Part shown: piece after piece, positions 28,924 to 42,100 of the stretch
Layout of the letters: each line of letters opens with the position of its first letter
Numbering within the stretch: the stretch's first letter is position 1
Assembly (NCBI GenBank): GCA_936450465.1
Contig: OW388293.1
Coordinates: 34,043,860-34,107,859 of the forward strand
Direction of reading: 5' to 3'
From: Gibbula magus
Lineage: Eukaryota > Mollusca > Gastropoda > Trochida > Trochidae
Length of the DNA: 64,000 bases
Notes under the pieces: generated by a model
The model's database searches: none
Seen by the model: only the letters and a program-made list of their open reading frames with translations
What the model was told of the DNA's origin: nothing
Position numbers and translations under genes: made by a program

Positions 28924-29069
28924 CTCACTACGAGAAAACAAAACCAGTGTAGCCATACAAAGGCAAAACAGCTTTCCCAATGGAAGCAACGGTATGGTAT
29001 CATGTTGCAGATCCAGTTCCAGTACAAGCAGAGAGACTCCAAGACTTGCAGGATTACCATCTCCTCTAG
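28924..29069 (+). CDS. Candidate internal exon, Ser-rich segment
   Basis: A T-rich stretch ending TATGTTAGTCTACAG gives an acceptor, and CCTCTAG|GTACAC gives a donor 146 bp later. The phase-consistent frame reads LRENKTSVAIQRQNSFPNGS, then a Cys-Cys-Arg and Ser/Thr cluster (SSSSTSRE) and LAGLPSPLG. The Arg/Ser/Pro composition is like a cytoplasmic tail or linker. The other plus frame is also open, which weakens the call. No neighbouring exon was found. Confidence 0.33.
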
Positions 29070-29786
29070 GTACACAGTGTACTGCCAGGGTCTACCTGCA
29101 CCTGATGGTTATCTATCTTAACCCCCTGTCGTTACACGAAGCACTCTCATCATACTTCACAACACATGGAGCCCATGCTGGTAATGAGAATGTTGAGCAC
29201 CCATGGTAATGCTTCTAGAATGAAGTGCTCTTCTCAATTGAGCACCAAGGTGATATAATTATGCATATTTAATTAAACAAAAGAGGAGTTAAAGTCATTT
29301 ATGAGACATTTAAGTTTTAAAATCGATGCATTTCAAAATGAGTTTTGAGAAATTTCAAATGATACTTTGCTAAAACACGAACATAACAAAACATATTTGT
29401 CTCAGATGTTAATTGAAACAAACACTTGCTACCGAGGTTATCAATCTAAACGCCATTCCTGCAATACAATTGCTTTTTTTAGATAATGTGTTGTACTGAT
29501 CTTATCCTCAGTTACCCTCACGTAACCCTTGTTTCACGGTTTGCCACACACGTTACAGTTCTTGTTCGCATGCTAGAAGATATAGCATCACAGAACATCA
29601 AGAACTATCTGATATATGAAAAGGGCGCGACGATTCTTGAATTTCAAGTAATCATGGTTTACATCTTCTCATACCTACCTTTTGACCATTAACACACAAG
29701 GTGAAATCATTAATACGCCAGGGTAGAAGTTAGATATAGATAATAAAAAAGGGTGGTGGGGGGATTTAACAATGGATCTACAGTAT
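29070..29786. other. Unassigned DNA
   Basis: Nothing supported. The 68-codon frame at 29486-29692 (+) has no signals. Confidence 0.4.
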
Positions 29787-29984
29787 CTATATAGAGGTGA
29801 GATGATGGCGAACGTTCAACCATTTGAGTTTGGTCATTATGCTATGTTCTGCTCTAGTGCTAGACAGATCAGGATTGTGATAACCTCCTTCAATAAGACA
29901 TCTCTCCCCACGTGTGTTGAAGGTAGAGCAATGAGGTTTCAACCATGATTGACCCTCAAACACCGACACGCTAGTCTGACTCAC
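29787..29984 (-). CDS. 65-codon open frame, possibly exon or old repeat
   Basis: The minus frame contains SWLKPHCSTFNTRGERC and HNPDLSSTRAEHSIMTK. It has near-even base composition and ends in TAG. No donor or acceptor was convincing. The wording gives an impression of repeat-derived hypothetical proteins, but I cannot verify this, so both possibilities stay open. Confidence 0.2.
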   Translation of the reverse strand: MSQTSVSVFEGQSWLKPHCSTFNTRGERCLIEGGYHNPDLSSTRAEHSIMTKLKWLNVRHHLTSI

Positions 29985-32900
29985 AACCAGTCTTCACCAT
30001 TCCCCCCTTAACTTCACCATTAGCCCAGACATCTATCCTCAGGAAAAATCCAGATTTTGACTGAAAGGACTCAAACTCACATTTCTCCTTTCCCCTATCT
30101 AATTCAATAGTCATTTTGTTATGAATAAATAAAGTAAAACCAATACATTTTCAGAACAGTCAGCCTACTCTCACACCACTGGCTAGCTGATATATGACGA
30201 CAGCGAGTAATTCTGAAGGGAGAAGAGAGGTCGTAACGCAAGCTTGTCTAATCTTGGATCTATCACTACACAGTCTCGTAGAGACACGGCTACAGCAAGG
30301 TGGGAAGGCAATTAGGGGAACCAGTTCTCAGGTAGATTAACCATTCTTTTCAGGTGAGGTCAAGTACTCATTCCAGCACTAATTAGTTTCACATGATGAC
30401 CCCACAAAAAGATGAAACAAGAATGTTTCAATCATAGAAACTATGTGAAAGTAATTTTTACATTTAGAAAGATGAAAATACTTGGCACACCGTATTTGAC
30501 ACAATGTAATTTTGTATGTGAACATTTGAGTAAAATGCCTTAAAAGTTAATGGAAAGTTACTGAACAATTCTGGGTTATATGTTTTAAGTTTAAAGTTGT
30601 AATGGTAATAAAGGAATATAACAGAACAACCTACTTTAATTCAAAGATACGTACTCGTCAAAAGGAATGCAAACCTTTTTTTCCATAAAGTTTGAGATTC
30701 TATGACCACCAGAAAGGCCAAGTTTATTTGACAAAAACATTTAGAAACCAAATATTTAATTTATCAAGGTCCTATGACAAAACATTTTATCGAATAAATT
30801 GAGTTTTTGCGACAGTAGTAGCAACTAAAGATTGTCGCATGGTAACTGTACATTACTGAATGAGCTGAGACCCATTTTCATCAATCAAAAACGAAAGCAT
30901 GAACAGATGAACGCCCAGAACAAACCAAATCCACCGGGACGCGTGTACATATATTCTACGAAGCGAAAAACTATATTATGATTAAATTGGTTCGCGTCGC
31001 TACACATTAAACTATAAACATACATAAAACTCCCAAATCTGACTTTTTTTTTTTTTTATACATGTACGTAATGGTCAATTATTATTAAAATCACCACTCG
31101 CTATGAATCATGGCAATGTGCAGTTCCACTTTTCCTTTAAAGTTCGTTCATCAACTATGCCGGTCTCATGTACTGACCGAGTATCAGTTGTAATATGACA
31201 ACGAATCAATAATCAAAAATGGGTTTACTGTCTCAGTCAACAACAATTCAATCGATGATATCTGCCTATTCACCACTGGAAATAGAACAGCATATTTCAT
31301 CCTAAAACTAATAATACCAGAGTCTAAGCAAGTCTACTCTGTGGTATCCGCTTGGCCTGTTCAATGGCAACAGGAAGCCGATTTGCTGGGTCGGGAAGGT
31401 TAGATATAATGGTCATCCCACTTGACCTTTTCTCTACTGTCCCATGTGGCACTCATCAAGAGAAATCATTGTTTCTTCAAAACAGACACCGTTACAACAT
31501 AGGGGCGCATAGTAAGAAGCTTTTTAGTCTGATGATGACAGTCGTTATGAAATTGTGGGAGGTTTTGACACAAATAAGGCGTTTATTCTGTTACTGAAAT
31601 GTAACATGGCGTGAATCAATGATACGATAGAAGGAGTGAACTATCCCTAATTCTAGAGATTCAACATCTGAACCAGATATGATACACATGATTAAGCCTC
31701 ATTAAAGAAACCTTGCTATATGTAAAATATAATGTACATCATCGGGCTCATTAGTTCATAATATGTTATGTGCTCTAGGTCACGTTGAGAAACCTTGTTT
31801 AATGAAGTGTACATAACTCATTAACGTATTTGATATGGATTGAAATATATAATATAGAAGTAACGAAATGGATTGAAGTACACTTACAAAGAACCATACC
31901 CTTCATTGAGGACAGTGCTTATCTTATTTGATATAACATTCAATATGTAAAATGGATTGATTCAAATATTTCATATCAATCAATAAATGAGCATCGGTTT
32001 GAGATAAAGAAATGCATAAATACTTGTTTTAAAAGTTTATTTCAGAGTAAAGGTTTTCTCCTTTTTAGATATATCATTTTTAATATAGAATGGCTTTCAT
32101 ACGAGATATGACATGAGGCAATAATTCACAACAGTAGTACACAGGGTTTAAATTCCAACGTTGAAAACGTGCCATTTGATATAGTTTTCGTCCAATTTAC
32201 ATTAAAGTGTATATGCTCCAAGCACCTAGAATCAAATCAATTCAACCATTATTGCATGAATGATAAATATAACATACACAACTTCCTTACAATAGTCCTC
32301 TCCTAATGTGTACATTGAGATCAAAATCTGTGTTAAACAAGCGATTATATCCCCATTATTTCCGAGAAGGGATATATGAGATAATGGTTTTTATCTATTA
32401 TTCCCTAAAGGGTGATGTCAAAGCGTGATAACTCGCTTATGTCGGGAATATGTGGGTGAAAAAGATGATAGTTCGTTAATGGACGGTACGCGGTAAATGC
32501 TTGGTAAATAAAGTGAACAATGTATTTGCTTTCCACCGAATGTTTTAACACTATTTTCGAAAGATATGATATGTTATATGATTCTCAATGTAATTATATT
32601 GCCGATTCCAACTATGTAAATGTTATTATGTAATACTTATATGTTCATTGATTGAAACTTGGAGGTGATTGAAACTTACAGTGGAGGTGATATATGAGAA
32701 GGTTTTGAAAACATATTAATGATGTAAATACATGCTATTTAGATAGTGAATAATGCATATTCATTTGTGATCTAATTAATGATAATATGTTCTAAAACTA
32801 TGCCAAAGGAAACGACATTTCACTGAGAAAAGTTACATGAACTGCCAGCTAGAACAGACACAGGCAGAACACATGTATGTAAACACAATGGGCTGTTATT

Positions 32901-35900
32901 TTAAAACGTGATATCTTATCACTTTGAAAAACTACGATGTTGACACTGATCCAGTTGTGACCCACTTAACCCTTCACTGGCAACAAGACTAGCAGCCTAA
33001 GCCATACTCAGCAAGTATTCGCCAGTAGATGGGTTAAAGGCTATTGTCTTGGCTTCACTTTATCTATCTCTCATCAACAAGTTTTCAAGGTGAAATAACA
33101 TGGGTTAACGTTTAATGATGCATTCATTGTGTCATAACATTTTATGAAACACTAATAACGTTAATATAACAATAACAATTTTAAAATAATGTCTATAAAA
33201 ATAATATAATCGGTATATTAAGCTGCCAGTAAGTTATTTTATGTTATAGGCTCCTTGAGTTGCTTTATCTAAGTCTCATCAACAAATTAAGGCCGCTGGG
33301 GCCAATGTTTTTTTAAAAATTTCATCTGAAAAATGTCGGGAAAAGGCTTTAAGAACGTTTTCTATCAGTTCTATCAAAAGGTGGCAATTGTTAAGACCAT
33401 TTAAACGTTACTTTAGTAATTTGAACTAAGTTTTACAACGATGCCTTCAATGTAAACATCGATCCTCATTTTAATCTGCAACAAATCAGGGGAGGGAGAT
33501 TCATATTAAACATTTTGAAAGATAAATACAAAATAATATTTCCAAGAACAGTGATAACTCCGTAAATACTCACCAATCCCTGGTATATAGGTTATACAAT
33601 AAACGTTAGTTTATCTAACCCTAGTCAAGACATCCGTTTAATCGGTAAACAGTCTCGGGACTAATTTAAAAAAAAAAAATTCTATAAAGATAACAGACCG
33701 CTACCAAGATTATGAGCTGAAAAGGTTAAACGATAAAACAGTGAGATGTATATATTATTTTGCGAGGGTTATTGCCTTGTTTATACAATTTCAAAGTACT
33801 TTACTCCATTTAGTCATTTGTTTGAAATTGTATCTGCGTTTTAAAACTGAAATACCGTGTTTGTTGACTTCAAATTTGGAAGGAAAACGTGCATACTGCT
33901 ACAAGGCCAAAGCCACTGTGTATGTAATCACGTTATCTCACTTTGAATATGACATGCTTAATATATTGGGTCAAGTAAAATATGTTACGATGATATTGCA
34001 TTTACCGAGTGTCGCGTTGAAGACAACACTGATGTGTGGATTTCATAGGAATCAATTTCATCATGATGGTTCTGAGATGTTAAGTGGTCAACTGATTGTT
34101 ATCTAAATATCAATACATATGTCCTAATTACGCTAAAGCATAATGATAAAATGCTAAAGTTAAAAATACAAAAGATGTCAAACCCAGATGCTAATGAACC
34201 ATCTTACTACAGACCTCAAGGGCACGCATGTCATACATGCATCTAACATGGTAACATTTATAAGGTTTACTCAAGAAGGGAATGAATTCCATCTTTATAT
34301 TCTATTGAATGAAACAAACTTTACTCGTGAAAGCATTCTTTTCATAGTTCTATCAAAATGACAAAAAAAAGGCTTACAGTGTTTTCCGTTCTACTTGCAA
34401 TTATGAAACGATAAAAGAGAAAAGTTACTTTGTTGTTTGATTTATGTATAAAGCTGTCATCTAACATACTGTGTTGCCGATATATTATGTCTAGCATATG
34501 GACAGCATGAAGATTGTAACCGCTTCCCATATGTTTGTTTTTCTTGTAAAGCACTGGTGGGCTTGTAAATGCTGTCGTGTTCCCTTGCTTTCACACATTT
34601 TTGTTTGGCAGCCGTCATGTTGAACATTTCTTGGTGACAGAGCCAGGGACAAAAATATTATGACCTGGGGAGGAGATACAGTTGCATGGGACATAGAGTG
34701 AAAGAGAAAGGATGAGAACCGACGGATCAAACCCCCTTTCTTTATTTAGTTAAATGGTTTGGGTGGAAATCAAAGCCAATAAATAAAGAAGTGTATTTGA
34801 ACAAGGTCACGGGGCAGTGGCTCATAGCTTCTAAACCAACAGCGGTTTGACTTCTGGTGTTCTCATCGAAGAGTTTCAATTTAAAACGAAAATGATTCGC
34901 ATACTTTATGGCTATTTTGATGAAAGTATTGTTTATACGATTAACAACTGACATGTTAAGAGTTATAGATGGCAACCATCACCTGTTTTGAAATAAGATA
35001 GTGTTGCCCGGAACTGTCAACACATATGACGTTCGGCTTTAATAATACTGTATACAAAAAAACACATGGCGATTGCAGCACTAAAATATCCCTATCCTTA
35101 AATATGTTTCTCCTTGAACTTTAGCATATAAATATAGGAGGATTATAGTTCAAGATAGGAAACAGAAATATAGAGTACTTTTGGGAAACAGTGTGGTAAA
35201 TATAGAGTCACTGATGACACTGCAGACATGATGGCAATTCATGTTTTTTGATGATCAAGTGACGGATAAGGATACATACATACACACGCGGTCAGAGACA
35301 GTTCTTAAACACAGAGATACATGTCGGTTCTATTGAATTCCATAAAGCTGTATTCTGAAGGAGGGATAGCCAAAAAACAGCAGTGAATTATAATGAAACA
35401 AAGGCATTGCAAATGAAGTTAACTGAAATTATCCTTCTGTCTTTTCCCCAACATCAACCCTAAGTGCATCTATTAACATGTTAGTGGAATGGTGTTCTGG
35501 TAACTTGAATAATCATTTGATGAATTACCACAGCATGGGGTCAATGACAATGATATTATAGTTATTATCATATATCAGCTTCAGATTCATACTATATTGA
35601 GATATGTTTCCATATGACGAAGCTAATGGAAGGAGACTGCAATATCTGTAATGCTGTATCGTACTTTTACCAAAAGGTTAATAAATTGAAAGAGAATAAT
35701 CAGAAATGGGAGATCGGTATCCCTGGGGATTAAAAATCAATTTTAATAATGTAATAGAACCAACATGCAGTGATTATCTCCCTTTGGTTATATAAAGTCA
35801 AAGTTTCTTCATGAGTGTGTCACGTGAGATGAGCTATCAATGTCCTCAACATGAGTGTTTATTCTCGATAAACTGACATTTCCTGTCGCACTATTATCTC

Positions 35901-37802
35901 ATCATCCCTGCTTAATACGCCACTCACCTGTCCGAATATGCAACATGAATGTGAATCTGACAACTTTTGAAATATTTTCTTATAAAAAATAAACCCTAGC
36001 ATGAGCAAAGGACTTGAAATGTCTCAATCAAATGTCTGTTCAGATTATAACGGTGAATTCCCGAAGAGACACAAACATTCAATTTGATTATTTTGTTTCC
36101 TTGTAATAGGAAAATTGCTTTTATAAGAACATGTCTTGAATTTGTGAAATATTTTAGAATATTAACTATGTATACATATGTAATTGGCTATTCATAAAGT
36201 TTTTTAAATATTAGAACTTCTTCTCTCACAGGCATTAAGATGAGCAAATGTTGAATATTTAAGATACTACAATTTGGTTCGTTCATTAGCACTTCAAAGC
36301 ACAACTAGCATGTTACGTTTCATTATAAGATGTTCATGGTGAGGAAATAACAACCCTCTAAAGCATAAATTAATGATATACACAACGGAAAACAGGAAGT
36401 TTAGTTGTTTAATTAGCTAAAGAGAAACAGAGAGAAGATGAGCGCCAGATCGCTAGATGATGAGATGATGTCCCCATGAACACGAAGATTACATTATACC
36501 AAGATAACTATTAAGCCTATTTTCTTCTCGCAAACGTAATTGTATAATTAGTGAATTCTTAACAAGACAAATGGCGTCCGCCTAGCATATTTGGTTATCT
36601 TTGGCTTGTTGATGTAATTATGTCTGTCAGACAAGGAGAAAAAGTGATATATTACATCAAGTTCAGCTTTACATTGGCGCCATAATAACATAGGAAATGT
36701 AATTATATTCCGAAAATATAGTTTTATTGCAATTCATAAAGCTTGGGTGACGTCATTCCATTTTTGACAGTATGATATGAGTTTCTTTGCTTTAAATACA
36801 TGACCATGGTGACATTATAAGATTTAATGACGGTACGAAAGTCGGTCTGAGAAATAACGACCCCATATGAGGTATTACACTGAGACATGTTTGACTGTAA
36901 ATGTGTCCTATATATAGAGAAACTATTTCTCTATTCATCGTCCATGATGCTCTTATCAACCCACAACTAAACTACCTCTACTCTGTGGGTCATTCTTCAC
37001 ATAACTTCAATACGACAGTCGTTCTTGAAATGCTCTTGACTGAAAACTTTAAATGTATGAATTAATTGAGACAGTGAACTATCTGCTCTCTGCTGATTGA
37101 ATCAAACAATATCATGTATTCGTTTTTTTTTATTGGTTAAAAGTAGATAAATACAGCCCATTAGAATCGCGTATACGCGTGGTGACATATGAGCTATGCG
37201 GTACTACTGAGTGCGTACCAAAGAGCCTGATCTCAGACAAGGATAAGCATTTGCTTTCACAACGTAAAACAACATGTATATCAAATTTTCATTTTTTTAC
37301 CGATTAAAACATCCCTTTTATCGCAAAGTTAAAATTTCAATGTCTGAATGTATAAGTCATTGAACAAACACATTATGAAATCTATTTCTTTAAAAAAATC
37401 TCAATTGTTAAAAGTCAAGGTTCGCAGACCGGGATGTTCTCACATGTTCTCACAAGTTAAACCCTAAAGGCTGTAACTGCACATCGTGTCGAGAGAATGG
37501 GACATTAGCTTACTGCTCATACCATAACTTGTGATCATGATACACGTTGAAGATATACAGTTTAACGAGCAAATTAACAACCTTGTCGGAAGTAAACATG
37601 TCATTTAGCTTTCATATTTTCTTTGTGTCGTTCATGCAGTGACTATACAATAACCCTGTATACCCTCAAGGGTTACCTATTCCCCTCCACACATTACATT
37701 TGTCTACATGTCACTGTTTGAAATGTATCAGTATGGCATTTACATGTAAATTGAGAAGTCCCTCTATTGCTGAGGATATGACTGTGTGTAACATTTGAAC
37801 TC
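29985..37802. other. Long unassigned AT-rich stretch
   Basis: I see no exon with both splice signals and no element with inverted ends. Homopolymer runs occur at 31046 and 33668. The 121-codon frame at 33741-34106 (+) and the others have AT-driven composition. It could be intron or intergenic DNA. Confidence 0.4.
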
Positions 37803-39149
37803 TTAAAGGGGCTGTAGCACGTTTTTCGGCAAAAATATATTTTTCAAATTTCCGATTTATAATGATAGTTTATGTCATTTAAATTTACAATAAAGGGTAA
37901 ACCATCTTATTACACAAACCAATTACCTGTATTGGTAATACTGGTGCTGCGTATAAAGCAAAATATAAAAATAGAGCCATGGGCTCTGTAGCTCATCAGG
38001 ATTTATATTGTTTAATGCTGAAGACTGAAATATATTTTTAGTTTTATTTGAGGCACCAAAGGGTCTCCAAATCTAAAATTTAGAATCCCCATTGGCTAAA
38101 GAGTCAGCCAATATTACAGCCTTCTAGGTACATTTGTTCTGGAGTAGATGAAAATAGGTTTTTAAGGATGTGACCCCTGTGACCCCATTTGGGGTCATGG
38201 GGTCACAAAATCTACAATTTAGAATCCCCATTGGCCAAAGAGTCTGCATACAACTTTTCAGCTCTCTAGACCTTTTGGAACTGGAGAAGAAGATGAAAAT
38301 AGGTTTTTAAGGATGTGACCCCTGTGACCCCATTTGGGGTCATGGGGTCACAAAATCTACAAACTAGAATCCCCATTGGCCAAAGAGTCTGCATACAACT
38401 TTTCAGCTCTCTAGACCTTTTGGAACTGGAGAAGAAGATGAAAATAGGTTTTTAAGGATGTGACCCCTGTGACCCCATTTGGGGTCATGGGGTCACAAAA
38501 TCTACAATTTAGAATCCCCATTGGCCAAAGAGTCTGCATACAACTTTTCAGCTCTCTAGACCTTTTGGAACTGGAGAAGAAGATGAAAATAGGTTTTTAA
38601 GGATGTGACCCCTGTGACCCCATTTGGGGTCATGGGGTCACAGAATCTACAATTTAGAATCCCCATTGGCCAAAGAGTCTGCATACAACTTTTCAGCTCT
38701 CTAGACCTTTTGGAACTGGAGAAGAAGATGAAAATAGGTTTTTAAGGATGTGACCCCTGTGACCCCATTTGGAGTCATGGGGTCACGAGATCTACAATTA
38801 AGAATCACCATTGGCCAAGGAGTCTGCATACATTTGTTCAGCTCTCTAGACCTTTTGGAACTGGAGAAGAAGATGAAAATAGGTTTTTAATGATGTGACC
38901 CCTGTGACCCCATTTTGGGTGATCTGATGATCTGATGATCTAAAAATGCATGGCGGCCATTTTAATGTAAACACAATTTATTATTTCGAATTACAAAAAC
39001 GATTCCCATGTCTTTACCGAACCATGTATATACTCACTTTTTAACTTGATTTTCCGAAGAGAGAAGGGTGTTTTGCTATTGGTAACAACATTTGTCAAAT
39101 ACATTTCACCGACTTATTTGATCGACAAAACGTGCTACTGGCCCTTTAA
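37803..39149. mobile_element. TTAA-flanked inverted-repeat element expanded by a satellite
   Basis: The element body 37807-39145 is flanked on both sides by TTAA (37803-37806 and 39146-39149). The left end AGGGGCTGTAGCACGTTTTT is matched by ACGTGCTACTGGCCCT at the right end. Outside the internal array its two arms (about 37807-37970 and 38935-39145) align, in reverse orientation, with the whole 357-bp element at 63296-63652. TTAA target duplication is the hallmark of piggyBac-type elements, so it is inferred to be a piggyBac-class MITE. No transposase frame is present. Confidence 0.85.
38067..38930. repeat. 145-bp satellite, about six units, inside the TTAA element
   Basis: Units start at about 38067 (divergent), 38206, 38351, 38496, 38641 and 38786 with a period of exactly 145 bp. 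The middle copies differ by only a few bases. Each unit ends TGACCCCTGTGACCCC, a short ATTT-type loop, then GGGGTCATGGGGTCA, so it carries a GACCCC/GGGGTC inverted repeat and four GGGTCA-like words. The array stops in a short (GATCTGAT)-like run near 38920-38940. No coding frame. Confidence 0.95.
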
Positions 39150-42100
39150 AGCGGTCAATAATACTTAACTTGATCGTCAGCGTGATTTTGAGGATTGCGC
39201 AATTTCGGATTATCTCTGTTACATAAACGGAGAATTAAGTGTTATAAGAAAAAAGAAAAAAATAATTATTCACATAATACATGTGTCCAATGAAAAAATA
39301 TGTGAATTTCATTATGGTTTAAACTTGAAATACTATTACATCATAGATCCACACCATACAATGTAACAGTTCTCTTCTTCCCGTTAATCTTCTTTACTGC
39401 TTTCAGGCGACGTTTTAATGATCATTGCTTTTGGTCCATCACATCTTGAAGATGTAATTTACAAGTGCTGATCCATATGATATCATGACGCTCATCCCAG
39501 GATTTGATCACTTAAATTCAACATCTCTGAATATTGGCATTACCCGAGCGAAAACGAGCGACATACTGCTATTCAAGAACGTGTCGAAATAAAATGTATG
39601 GCATGGACACGGATCATACGATGTGCTATTTATAAGGGAAATTATTAAATTGAGGAAATACGAGAACATCATAGTCAGGTTATTAGTCGTCACCCCATTT
39701 GGAGTGTGATGTCATAATCGAAATATATAGCACTCTCGTGGGTAATACAACGACTATGGTAACGTCAAAATGCTTTTCACCTAAGCAGATTCCACAGGAT
39801 CAAGCCAATACGTCACTAAGAACAGCTGAATGAATCACTGTGCTAGCACTGCAGGTAATGTAAATGACAAAGTCTGTCAAGTCACTCTTGACACTCGTAT
39901 AGTCAATGACATCCATGAATACGAGGATTGACAAGGAAATAATAATACGTATATACTTTCATTAAATGCTATTTTAAAACATGATACCTTACTATTTTCG
40001 CTAAAACTACTAACTTCTACTTTTTTCTGTTTTTCTGAAAATCAAAAGACAGCACATTGAGTTTATCACATATGCGAATTGTATTCATCAAATGTTCCTA
40101 TTGATAAAATTAAATAAATTATCAAAAAACTACAAAACATCTATTTTCGTTTTTCTTCATAAATTTTCGGAAACATCATTTATTAAGAACGCCAAGCTAG
40201 ATCTACAATGAAAAAACTTCACCATCACACGCCATTACACTGTGTGTCTGTAGTAAATGGCAGAAAGGTTCTGTAGAAATGGCGTTTGTTATTTTTGAAC
40301 CTGGAAAGAATTAAATCAAGCGGAGACCACTAATTGAGAAAACATGAGGCGCAGGCAAAAGCCCGTGGCTAGAAGAATATGCATCCAATTATTTAGAACA
40401 TGCTCAGGCGGTATGAGCTTAAGGTTGTCTTGAACTTTAGCGAAAACATTTCCCAAAAAATTGGTTTAAAAGAGAAAATCCTATTGCACAGAAGGGAGAA
40501 TTCTAAACTAAATGTTTTTGAAGATCAGAACAGATTCAGAAAAGAAAAATAGATTAAATATAGATCTTAAATTTTGACTGCCGCAGGATGTCAGAAGGGT
40601 TGCATTCGAGTTATTTGAACATGTAGTTAAATGGTGGCAATGGCTTCACCATAGCTTGAACATGTTATACGCATATCCCAAAATGGAATGCTCTTTTTTT
40701 GAAAATACAAAAACTGCCATTTTAGCTGTGTGGAAAGCGAGGTGGTATTTGAGATATTCAACATTAACAACTGGCTGTATTTATGAGCTTAAAATATAAA
40801 CATTTTCTTATCCCCTTCAACATATCTGCCTCTTTATCAAACATGCTGGTGCAATTCAACACAACCTGAAACCTCTTCGGACGATTTAGCCCAGGGAGTC
40901 CCGATAAGAGAGAAGAGTGTTGGTGATAGCGTCTAGAACAACTGTTGATACTGTAGACGTGCTGCTTGTCTCACCCCACACTCATCAACTCCCTATCTCT
41001 CTCTCTCGTCCCTCCTGCCCATCCATCATACCCCCCTCTCTATGCTACCTGCACCATGACTGTATTATTGACGGACCCTGAATGCAATCGTGCAGCAAGA
41101 ATATGACAACTTCAATCAAAGGACATCGAATAATAAATCGATGCATAATGCACACAGACTAATAAGAGTTACGTTGGGCTCTCTATTTCCGTTCTACTTC
41201 TACTTCCACCTCACACCTCCAACCTCCTCCACATTCACTAAATCGTTCCCCAGCACAGATCATGTATATGTACAAGTATATGCCTTATTTTCAAGATGTA
41301 ACACGATAAGCTTCACTATCTATGAGTCTGTTTATGTACGTTCTCACTGGATACCGTTTGGTCCGCAGTTTCTTAATGGGATTTCTTACTCAACCCTCTA
41401 CCAGACACTCGTTACGTACTCATTAGTTCTGTAGCCGTCCAAACTAACGGGATATTCTAACTTATTCAACAGCATACCCAGACACTGTCTCGCATATACT
41501 AAAGGGATTATCCTTCTTAAAGATTATTCCAATAGTTGGGGTCTATAGTGCTAATTCGTCGGTGCGAAATAACCTCGACTTTTACGCTTTATTATTGAAA
41601 TGAACCCCGTTGTTGCATTTAGTTGATAATTCAAGATCTCTTAATGCACATATCTTAGGCATGACTGCCATGTACGTTACATAATACATTCTTTATCAAT
41701 AATGGAGATACCCAGAGAATACCACTAGAAAGCTATTCTTTGATATAAACTATTGTTCAATGTGGAAATCCAATTCAAACTCAAATATAATTACATTGTC
41801 TTCAATTACCTTAGCTTTAAAACGATTTATTTGAGGATATGATCTGATAAACAATTAAGTTCAGGGAAGCTTAATAGAAGATAATAACATATCGCATATC
41901 AGATGGCAAGTAGTAAAATCATTAACGAAATGTTGAATTGGACAACACCATCTGTTAACATGTTCATGAACTTTAACTCATACTATGTAGGTTAATTGAT
42001 TAAACGATACCATGACACATTGAATGCAAGTATATATCAACACAGATACAACATAAAATCCTTCGATTATTTCTAACACGGAAACAATGCCACTAGGTGA

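Noticed and set aside
33741..34106. 121-codon open frame
   Set aside because: Same reasons: AT-rich composition and no supporting signal.
38067..38930. CRISPR-like array
   Set aside because: Units are contiguous 145-bp tandem copies with no unique spacers, inside a eukaryotic MITE.
41090..41434. 114-codon open frame with a Ser/Thr/Pro stretch
   Set aside because: No recognisable domain, no splice partners, and composition explained by the local CT-rich strand bias.
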